From assembly GCF_947499845.1 (NCBI RefSeq), contig NZ_CANMPM010000018.1:1-56669 (forward strand): a DNA stretch of 56,669 nucleotides. The letters are read 5' to 3'. Origin of the DNA: an uncultured Pseudokineococcus sp. (GTDB taxonomy: Bacteria > Actinomycetota > Actinomycetes > Actinomycetales > Quadrisphaeraceae). This document shows positions 50,824 through 56,669 of this stretch, piece by piece. The notes under the pieces were generated by a model, which worked only from the letters and a program-made list of their open reading frames with translations, was not told where the DNA came from and ran no database searches. The translations under genes and the position numbers were made by a program. Positions within the stretch are counted from its first letter, which is position 1, and each line of letters starts with the position of its first letter.

Positions 50824-52164
50824 TCAGGCCCGCCAGAGCGGGCGGCTGCCCCACACCTGCCGCAGCGGCAGCACGTCGACGCCGCGCGCGGCCAGCTCGC
50901 GGCGCGCGACCCGCCGCGTCCGCAGGACCATGACGACGCCGGTGCCCCAGACGAGGTACTGCAGGGCGAGCGCGACGCGGAAGTCGGCGAGGTCCGGCGT
51001 CGCCGCCCCGGCGAGCAGGTCGAGCGCCACGCCGATCCCGAGGATGGTGAGCAGCGAGGCCGTGAAGCCGCCGGTGTTGACGACGCCGGTCGCCGTCCCC
51101 AGCCGGTCGGGCGGGTTGTCCGTGCGCGCGAAGTCGAAGCCGACCATCGACCCGGGGCCGTTGACGGACAGCACGAGCACGAGCAGCGCGACGACGAGCA
51201 GCGGCGGGCCGCCGGGCCAGGCGAGCACCACGGCCCAGGCGACCGCCGTCGTCGTGACGACGCCGAGCACGAGCGACGAGCGCCGCAGCGGGTGCAGGGC
51301 GGTGAGCCGGCCGACCACCGGCCCGGCGGCGACGCCGCCCGCGACGAGCAGCGTGAGCAGGGAGCCGGCCGTCACCGGCGCCAGGTCGAGGCCCTGGGTG
51401 AGGAACGGGTAGCCCCACAGCAGGGCGAAGACCATGCCGGAGAACTGCGAGGTGAAGTGGCACCAGAAGCCGAGCCGCGTGCCCGGCTCGCGCCACGCCC
51501 CGGCGAGGTCGCTGCGCACCTCGGAGGCCGACCGCCGGCGCCGGACGACGACGGCGTCCGGCGGGGCGTCGCGCAGGACGGCGAGGACGAGCACGGCGAC
51601 GAGCGCGCCCACGGCCGCGGCGCCGCCGAAGGCGGCCGACCAGCCGGGGCCCGCGAGGACGGCCGCCAGCGGGATGGCCGAGAGCACCTGCCCCAGCTGG
51701 CCGAGCAGCCCGGTCAGCTGCGTGAGCACCGGCACCTGCCGCGCGGCGAACCAGGCGGGCACGAGGCGCAGGACGCTGATGAAGGTGACGGCGTCCCCGA
51801 GCCCCACGAGCACGCGGCCGACGAAGGCGCCCGGCACGTCGGTGACGACCGCCAGCACGCTCTGGCCGGCCACCATCGCCACCGCGCCGGCGACGAGCAG
51901 CCGCTTGGTGCCGAAGCGGTCGACGAGGACGCCGACCGGCACCTGCATCGCGGCGTAGACGACGAGCTGGACGACGGCGAAGACCGACAGCACCGCCGTG
52001 CCGGTCGAGAAGCGCTCGAGCGCCGTCGGTCCCGCGACCCCGAGCGAGGTGCGGTTGAAGACGGCGACGACGTAGGCGAGCACGCCCACGCCCCACACGA
52101 GGTAGGCGCGCGCCCGGGTGCGGCGCAGCCCCGGCGGCGCCGTCGTCGTCACCGCCCCCGTCAT
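50824..52164 (-). CDS. MFS transporter
   Basis: 446 residues from ATG 52164, which overlaps the GntR stop by ATGA. Twelve helices; helix 1 with YVVAVFNRTSLGVAGP and loop 2-3 MQVPVGVLVDRFGTKRLLVAG. The family resembles MFS permeases for organic acids or nitrate-like anions. Its direct coupling to a GntR/FCD regulator suggests uptake of a carboxylate whose presence the regulator senses. Substrate not assignable. Confidence 0.9.
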   Translation of the reverse strand: MTGAVTTTAPPGLRRTRARAYLVWGVGVLAYVVAVFNRTSLGVAGPTALERFSTGTAVLSVFAVVQLVVYAAMQVPVGVLVDRFGTKRLLVAGAVAMVAGQSVLAVVTDVPGAFVGRVLVGLGDAVTFISVLRLVPAWFAARQVPVLTQLTGLLGQLGQVLSAIPLAAVLAGPGWSAAFGGAAAVGALVAVLVLAVLRDAPPDAVVVRRRRSASEVRSDLAGAWREPGTRLGFWCHFTSQFSGMVFALLWGYPFLTQGLDLAPVTAGSLLTLLVAGGVAAGPVVGRLTALHPLRRSSLVLGVVTTTAVAWAVVLAWPGGPPLLVVALLVLVLSVNGPGSMVGFDFARTDNPPDRLGTATGVVNTGGFTASLLTILGIGVALDLLAGAATPDLADFRVALALQYLVWGTGVVMVLRTRRVARRELAARGVDVLPLRQVWGSRPLWRA

Positions 52165-52826
52165 CGCCCGCCCCGCAGCACGTCGCCCGCCCCGCGCACG
52201 TGCTCGGCCGACAGGCGGGCGAAGGCCTCGCCGTCGCCCGCGGCCAGCGCGTCGCGCAGCCCGGTGTGCTCGCGGACGGCGCGGTCCCGGCGCGCGGCGC
52301 CCATGTCCATGCTCGCGACGCCCATGCACAGCTGCCGGTCGCGCAGCGAGGCGTACAGGCGCGAGAGGACGGCGTTGCCCGCGGCGTCGACGACGGCCTC
52401 GTGGAAGGCGCGGTCGGCCTCGACGAGCGCCGGCGCGTCGCCGTCGTCGCGCGCCCCGACCATGGCGGCCAGGTGGGCGTCGAGCACGGGGAGGAGCCGC
52501 TCGCGCTGCTCCACCGCGCGCGGCGCCGCCCACCGCTCGACGAGCTCGCGCGCCTCGAGGACGTCGCGGGCCTCGACGTCGCTGACGGCCAGGACGAGCG
52601 CGCCGCGCTTGGGGAACAGCTGCACGAGCCGCTCGGCCTGCAGCTGCAGGAGCGCCTCGCGCACGGGGGTGCGGCTGACGCCGGTGCGCTCGGCCACCTC
52701 CCCCTCGGTCACGAGGGAGCCGCCCGGGTAGGTGCGGTCGAGGATGCCCGCCTTGAGGTGGGCGTAGACGCGGGCCGAGGCGGGCTCGGCGCTCGCGGGG
52801 ACGGTCGGGGCGGGGCTGGGACGCAT
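52161..52826 (-). CDS. GntR-family regulator, FCD (FadR) type
   Basis: 221 residues from ATG 52826. Winged-helix domain (~15-80: RVYAHLKAGILDRTYPGGSLVTEGEVAERTGVSRTPVREALLQLQAERLV) and an FCD ligand-binding domain (~90-215: ELVERWAAPRAVE, EADRAFHEAVVDAAGNAVL, EHTGLRDALAAGD with metal-binding residues). It probably controls the coupled MFS gene and itself. An 8-bp palindrome abuts its start codon. Confidence 0.92.
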   Translation of the reverse strand: MRPSPAPTVPASAEPASARVYAHLKAGILDRTYPGGSLVTEGEVAERTGVSRTPVREALLQLQAERLVQLFPKRGALVLAVSDVEARDVLEARELVERWAAPRAVEQRERLLPVLDAHLAAMVGARDDGDAPALVEADRAFHEAVVDAAGNAVLSRLYASLRDRQLCMGVASMDMGAARRDRAVREHTGLRDALAAGDGEAFARLSAEHVRGAGDVLRGGR

Positions 52827-52834
52827 GATGCATC
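52827..52834. promoter_or_regulatory. candidate operator of the GntR gene
   Basis: GATGCATC, a perfect 8-bp palindrome inside the near-palindrome ATGATGCATCTAT, is an AT-rich island immediately upstream of ATG 52826. FCD-type GntR proteins often bind short palindromes near their own start. A plus-strand TATGGT overlaps its right edge. Confidence 0.4.
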
Positions 52835-52900
52835 TATGGTGCCGCGCCCCGGCCGGGTGACGGCCCGGCGTCCCACGGAGCGGGACCGGCCCGGCGCCCC

Positions 52901-52906
52901 TAGCGT
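52901..52906 (+). promoter_or_regulatory. -10 box of a probable leaderless promoter for the LLM-GH13 pair
   Basis: TAGCGT, 8 nt before GTG 52915; no ribosome-binding site. Confidence 0.5.
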
Positions 52907-52914
52907 TCGCGCCC

Positions 52915-53967
52915 GTGACCGTCGTCGGCTTCCACGCCTCCCACGAGCAGATCCCGCCGAGCCGCCTGCTGCGCGACGTCGTGCGCGCCGAGGAGGTCGG
53001 CTTCAGCGCGGCGATGTGCTCCGACCACATCACCCCCTGGAGCACGGCCCAGGGCCAGTCGGGCTTCGCCTGGAGCTGGCTCGGCGCCGCGCTGGCGAGC
53101 ACGCGCCTGACCTTCGGCGTGGTGCACGCGCCGGGGCAGCGCTACCACCCGGCGATCAGCGCGCAGATGGTGGCGACGCTCGCCGAGATGTTCCCGCAGC
53201 GGTTCTGGGCGGCCCTCGGCACCGGCCAGCTGATGAACGAGCACGTCACTGGCACCGACTGGCCGCACAAGGAGGAGCGCGACGCCCGGCTCGCCGAGAC
53301 GGTCGACGTCGTGCGGCGCCTGCTCGCCGGCGAGGAGGTGACCCACCGCGGGCGCGTCGTCGTCGACCGGGCGCGGGTGTGGAGCCGTCCGCCCGCCGAG
53401 GCGGCGCCGGCGCTGCTGGCCGCGGCCATCACCCCCCGCACCGCCGCGTGGGCGGGCACGTGGGCCGACGGCCTCATCACCGTCAACTCCTCCGACGACG
53501 TCCTGCGCGAGGTGCTCGGCGCCTACCGCGACGCCGGGGGACGCGGACCGGCCTGCCTCCAGGTGCACGTGGCCTGGGCGCCCACGCGCGACGAGGCCCT
53601 CGGACTCGCCCACGACCAGTGGCGCACCAACGTCTTCGCCTCCCACGTGCTCTCCGAGCTGGCGGTGCCCGAGCAGTTCGACGACGTCGGCCGGCAGGTG
53701 ACACCGCCCGGCGTCGACGGCCCGGTCGTCGTCGAGCACGACCTGGGCCGCCTCGCCGAGCGCCTGGCCGAGATGGCGGGCCTCGGCTTCGACCGCCTCT
53801 ACCTCCACCACGTGGGGCAGGACCAGGACGCGTGGCTCGACGCGGCCGGGCAGCACGTGCTGCCGCAGCTCGACGTCACGGCGCCCGAGCCCCTCGTCGG
53901 CACCACGGGCGCGGGCACGACGGCGGAGGCCCTCGTCGCCCGCGCGCCGCAGGGGGTGCCGGCGTGA
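52915..53967 (+). CDS. LLM-class flavin-dependent oxidoreductase (non-F420 type)
   Basis: 350 residues from GTG 52915. Luciferase-like TIM barrel: VGFHASHEQIPPSRLLRDVVRAEEVGFSAAMCSDHITPW, GFAWSWLGAALASTRLTFGVV, APGQRYHPAISAQMVATLAEMFPQRFWAALGTG and ELMNEHVTG-type segment. It closely follows the family annotated as probable non-F420 flavin oxidoreductases (TIGR03885, from memory). It is coupled by GTGA to a GH13 gene. Substrate unknown; flavin is expected to be FMN. Confidence 0.88.
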   Translation: MTVVGFHASHEQIPPSRLLRDVVRAEEVGFSAAMCSDHITPWSTAQGQSGFAWSWLGAALASTRLTFGVVHAPGQRYHPAISAQMVATLAEMFPQRFWAALGTGQLMNEHVTGTDWPHKEERDARLAETVDVVRRLLAGEEVTHRGRVVVDRARVWSRPPAEAAPALLAAAITPRTAAWAGTWADGLITVNSSDDVLREVLGAYRDAGGRGPACLQVHVAWAPTRDEALGLAHDQWRTNVFASHVLSELAVPEQFDDVGRQVTPPGVDGPVVVEHDLGRLAERLAEMAGLGFDRLYLHHVGQDQDAWLDAAGQHVLPQLDVTAPEPLVGTTGAGTTAEALVARAPQGVPA

Positions 53968-55601
53968 GGCTCACGACGACCGCCGACCACTGGTGGACGA
54001 CGAGCGTCGGGTACTGCCTCGACGTCGAGCGCTTCGCCGACTCCAGCGGCGACGGGCACGGCGACCTCGTCGGCCTCGGCCGGCACCTCGACCACCTGTC
54101 GCGCCTCGGCGTCGGCTTCGTGTGGCTCCAGCCCTTCTACCCCTCCCCCGAGGGCGACGACGGCTACGACATCACCGACTACTACGCCGTCGACCCGCAG
54201 ACCGGCAGCCTCGGGGACTTCGTCGAGGTGGTGCGGGCCTGCCGCGAGCGCGGGATGCGCGTGCTCGTCGACCTCGTCGTCAACCACACCTCCGCGGACC
54301 ACCCGTGGTTCCAGCAGGCCCGCTCCTCGCGGGAGTCGCGCTACCGCGACTGGTACGTCTGGCGCGACGAGCCGGACCCGGCGGACGCCGACGCGCAGAA
54401 CGTCTTCCCCGACGCGGAGGACTCCATCTGGTCCTACGACGAGGAGGCGGGGCAGCACTACCGCCACCGCTTCTACTCCTCGCAGCCCGACCTCAACACC
54501 TCGAACGAGGACGTGCGCGAGGAGATCCTCCGCATCATGGGCTTCTGGCTCCAGCTCGGCGTCGCGGGCTTCCGCGTCGACGCCGTGCCCTTCTTCGTCG
54601 AGACGGCGAGCCGCACGGGCGACGCCGACGACGAGGGCGCGCCCGACGGCGAGGGCGTCGACGACGCCGGCCAGGGCGGCGAGCACGGGGACCACATGGC
54701 CGAGTCGATGCGGATGCTCGACGTCATGCGCGCCTTCCTCGCCCGCCGCAGCAGCGAGGCCCTCATGCTCGGCGAGGTCAACCTGCCGTACGCCCAGCAG
54801 CAGGCGTTCTTCGGCGACCTCGGCGACCGCATGACGATCAACTTCGACTTCACGCTCAACCAGGCGATGTACCTGGCGCTGGCCCGCGGGACGAGCGAGC
54901 CGCTGCGCCGCACGCTCGCCTCCCGGCCCGAGCTGCCCGAGGGCAAGTCCTTCGGCGTCTTCGCACGCAACCACGACGAGCTGACCCTCGACCAGCTGGG
55001 CGAGGACGAGCGCGGCGAGGTGCTCGCCGCCTTCGGGCCGCGGGAGGACCAGCAGCTCTTCGGGCGCGGCCTGCGCCTGCGGCTGCCGACCATCCTCGAC
55101 GGCGACCAGGACCGCCTCGAGATGGTCTACGCGCTCGTCTTCTCGGTGCCCGGCGTGCCCGTCCTGTACTACGGCGAGGAGGTCGGCCAGCGGGAGGACC
55201 TCTCGGTGCCCGGCCGCGTCGCCGTCCGCACGCCCCTGGACTGGGGCCGCGACGCGCCCACGGGCGTGGCGGCGCAGGAGGCCGACGCCTCCTCGCTGCT
55301 GCACGCGATGCGGCGCCTCGTGGCGCGCTACCGCGACCGCCCCGAGCTCGGCGCCGGGTCGCTGGAGCTGCTCGACGTCGGCGACGAGCGCGTCCTCGCC
55401 CACGCCTGCCGCTGGGACGGGCGGACCACGGTCGCCGTGCACAACCTGTCCGACGCGGAGGTCGAGGTGCGCCTGCCGGGCGACGTCCTCGGCGACGACG
55501 TCGTCGAGCTCTTCTCCGGCGACCCGGTGGAGGTGCCCGCCGGCGGGCTGGTGCTCACGCTGCCGCGCTACGGCTACCGCTGGTACGGCGACAAGGGCTG
55601 A
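53964..55601 (+). CDS. GH13 alpha-glucan enzyme, trehalose-synthase (TreS)-like
   Basis: 545 residues from GTG 53964, overlapping the previous stop by GTGA. Catalytic barrel: YCLDVERFADSSGDGHGDLVGL, GFVWLQPFYPSPEGDDGYDITDYY, VDLVVNHTSADHPWF, nucleophile in GVAGFRVDAVPFF, acid/base in LMLGEVNLP, and third acid in FARNHDELTL. NHDELTL and the preceding layout resemble maltose alpha-D-glucosyltransferase (TreS, GH13_16). A ~20-residue Gly/Asp-rich insertion follows the nucleophile. It may interconvert maltose and trehalose or hydrolyse alpha-glucosides. Confidence 0.9.
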   Translation: MRLTTTADHWWTTSVGYCLDVERFADSSGDGHGDLVGLGRHLDHLSRLGVGFVWLQPFYPSPEGDDGYDITDYYAVDPQTGSLGDFVEVVRACRERGMRVLVDLVVNHTSADHPWFQQARSSRESRYRDWYVWRDEPDPADADAQNVFPDAEDSIWSYDEEAGQHYRHRFYSSQPDLNTSNEDVREEILRIMGFWLQLGVAGFRVDAVPFFVETASRTGDADDEGAPDGEGVDDAGQGGEHGDHMAESMRMLDVMRAFLARRSSEALMLGEVNLPYAQQQAFFGDLGDRMTINFDFTLNQAMYLALARGTSEPLRRTLASRPELPEGKSFGVFARNHDELTLDQLGEDERGEVLAAFGPREDQQLFGRGLRLRLPTILDGDQDRLEMVYALVFSVPGVPVLYYGEEVGQREDLSVPGRVAVRTPLDWGRDAPTGVAAQEADASSLLHAMRRLVARYRDRPELGAGSLELLDVGDERVLAHACRWDGRTTVAVHNLSDAEVEVRLPGDVLGDDVVELFSGDPVEVPAGGLVLTLPRYGYRWYGDKG

Positions 55602-55646
55602 CGACACCGGCCCGGGGAGCTGGTCGCCGCCCGTGACCGTGCGCGG

Positions 55647-56552
55647 TCACGAGCGGCGAGCAGGTCCGCCCTCCACCAGCGCCTCGAGGCGGGCCCGCAC
55701 GTCGTCGAGGTCGGCGAGCAGGCGGCGGGCGTCGACGCCGTCGCCCTCCGCGGTCGGCCCGACCCGGCGCGCGGCCTCGGCCGGGGCAGGCAGGTCCCCC
55801 GGTCCACCGGCCTCGCCCGGGGCCAGGGGGCGGGCCCGGACGTCGTCGACGTCGAGCTCGAACGAGACGGCGTCGCCGCGGTGCCAGGTGGCGAAGACCT
55901 CCAGCGGCGTCCCGTCCTCGGCGGCACCGCGCCCCTCGAGCAGGAGCAGCGGGTCGCCGGCGCGCACCCCGAGCTGCGCGGCGAGGCCCTCGTCCGCGGC
56001 GACGGCGCGGACCTGCCGCGAGCCGCGCCGCGGCCGGACGCCGACGAGCGTCTCCATCGCGGCGTGCAGCGAGGCGTCCTCGAGGTCCTCGGCGCGCAGC
56101 CCGGCCAGCAGCGGCAGGGGCAGGTGGGTGCGGATGCGCGCCACCGGGCGGCCGTCGACGCTGCGGACGCGCTCCAGCCGCAGCACCTCGTCGGCGTCGA
56201 GCCAGCGGGCCACCTCGGGCGCCGGCTCGACGACGGCCTCGAGCACGTGCGTGGTCACGACGGCGCCGCCGGTGGCCAGCTGGTCGTGCAGGCCGCCGGC
56301 CCGCTGCACGAGGCGGCGGTGGTCGGCGCGGTCGACGACGACGGTGCCGCGGCCCTTCTCGCGCCGCACCCGCCCCTCGCCCTCCAGGGCGGCGAGCGCC
56401 TGGCGGACCACCGAGCGGCTCACGCCGAAGCGCTCGGTGAGCGCGGACTCGCTCGGCAGCAGGGTCCCCGGCGGGGCGGCGTGGTCGTCGACCTCCGCCC
56501 GCAGCGCCGCCGCCACCCGGGCGTGCAGCGGCCGTCGCACCTCGTGGTCCAC
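55647..56552 (-). CDS. GntR-family regulator with UTRA domain
   Basis: 301 residues from GTG 56552. GntR winged helix (~5-75: PLHARVAAALRAEVDDHAAPPGTLLPSESALTERFGVSRSVVRQALAALEGEGRV) and UTRA ligand domain (~95-235: VTTHVLEAVVEPAPEVARWL, RTHLPLPLLAGLRAEDLE, LLLLEGRGAAEDGTPLEVFATWHRGD). HutC/DasR-type regulators bind sugar phosphates or amino-acid derivatives. It is convergent with the GH13 gene. The -10 lies 7 nt before the GTG, and the IS5-like element begins about 30 bp further upstream. Confidence 0.92.
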   Translation of the reverse strand: MDHEVRRPLHARVAAALRAEVDDHAAPPGTLLPSESALTERFGVSRSVVRQALAALEGEGRVRREKGRGTVVVDRADHRRLVQRAGGLHDQLATGGAVVTTHVLEAVVEPAPEVARWLDADEVLRLERVRSVDGRPVARIRTHLPLPLLAGLRAEDLEDASLHAAMETLVGVRPRRGSRQVRAVAADEGLAAQLGVRAGDPLLLLEGRGAAEDGTPLEVFATWHRGDAVSFELDVDDVRARPLAPGEAGGPGDLPAPAEAARRVGPTAEGDGVDARRLLADLDDVRARLEALVEGGPARRS

Positions 56553-56559
56553 GCGCGGG

Positions 56560-56565
56560 AGGGTA
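56560..56565 (-). promoter_or_regulatory. -10 box of the GntR/UTRA gene
   Basis: TACCCT on the minus strand, 7 nt before GTG 56552 (leaderless geometry). Its -35 region (about 56583-56590) is only a few bases from the IS-like end. Confidence 0.55.
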
Positions 56566-56593
56566 GGCGACCGCCGGGGAGGGGCGAGGGGCC

Positions 56594-56669
56594 TAGAGCG
56601 TGTCTCTCTACGGCTTGAGCCAGGTGAGGATGGCGGCCAGGACGACGCCGCCGCGGTAGACCAGGGCGA
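56594..56669 (-). mobile_element. end of an IS5-like insertion sequence (partial)
   Basis: The transposase reading frame ends at 56608. Beyond it GAGCGTGTCTCTC (about 56596-56608) resembles an IS5-group terminal repeat and is preceded by CTAG/TA, the target type of this family. Only one end is in the window, so the inverted repeat cannot be confirmed. Confidence 0.5.
56608..56669 (-). CDS. transposase C-terminus, IS5-like (partial)
   Basis: The last 19 residues (ALVYRGGVVLAAILTWLKP, stop TAG 56608-56610) are in the window. The VYRGGVVLAAIL-WL ending fits the C-terminal helix after the DDE glutamate in IS5-family transposases. The catalytic residues lie beyond the window edge. Confidence 0.5.
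   Translation of the reverse strand, partial: ALVYRGGVVLAAILTWLKP

Overview
The window comes from a very GC-rich (mostly G/C third codon positions) actinobacterium. The lineage is suggested by a TadA-associated protein, ANTAR regulators, a DUF222/HNH (13E12-type) protein, DUF2231, the TANNNT -10 boxes and frequent GTG starts. A member of Kineosporiales or a related order is plausible, but the sequence alone does not fix the genus. No rRNA, CRISPR array or prophage is visible. Both ends lie inside what look like insertion sequences: the 3' end of an IS110-like transposase at the left and the 3' end of an IS5-like transposase at the right. This is what a draft contig bounded by repeats would look like.

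Layout. 1-720: IS110-like end, a Na+/Ca2+ exchanger cut off after about 150 codons, a terminator and tRNA-Ser(CGA). 0.9-7.8 kb: AlkZ-like winged-helix protein, tadA and its partner, divergent upp, an acyltransferase, a MarR regulator and a large acyl-CoA dehydrogenase behind palindromic operators. 7.8-11.8 kb: a YhgE/Pip-type membrane protein coupled to an ABC-ATPase-like protein that has lost its Walker A motif, then a DUF2231 membrane protein. 11.8-20.4 kb: a lipoprotein, isochorismate synthase, a DUF222/HNH protein with Ala-rich repeats, a HAD phosphatase and gnd. 20.4-28.9 kb: a GGDEF-EAL protein, an SDR, a Cys-repeat membrane protein, two aldo/keto reductases, a Bcr/CflA-like exporter with a G14 tract upstream, and a STAS protein.

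28.8-34.8 kb is the best-defined system: a minus-strand operon led by a cobalamin riboswitch. In order it encodes a surface-anchored transcobalamin-like protein, EcfT, a fused EcfA1A2 ATPase, an EcfS component and an ATP-grasp enzyme. The last four genes are joined by GTGA stop/start overlaps. It is most simply a vitamin B12 (or cobamide) ECF importer. 34.9-36.2 kb holds tRNA-Arg(ACG), a 5'-truncated pckG remnant and tRNA-Ser(GCT). 36.3-41.2 kb: an LCP cell-wall ligase, a class B penicillin-binding protein, a DinB-like and a SRPBCC protein. 41.4-44.8 kb: glgX and a fatty-acid desaturase. 44.8-48.6 kb: a signalling cluster of three GAF-ANTAR proteins (one frameshifted in a C6 run) and a STAS-GGDEF cyclase. 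49-50.8 kb: an ABC exporter preceded by an 8-residue leader ORF. 50.8-56.6 kb: a GntR/MFS pair, a flavin monooxygenase-like protein coupled to a TreS-like GH13 enzyme, and a GntR/UTRA regulator beside the right-hand IS.

A recurrent pattern is a -10 box (TANNNT) exactly 7 (sometimes 8) nt before a start codon with no Shine-Dalgarno, seen at about nine genes. It implies widespread leaderless transcription. The same spacing places the predicted transcription start on the first base of two tRNA genes.
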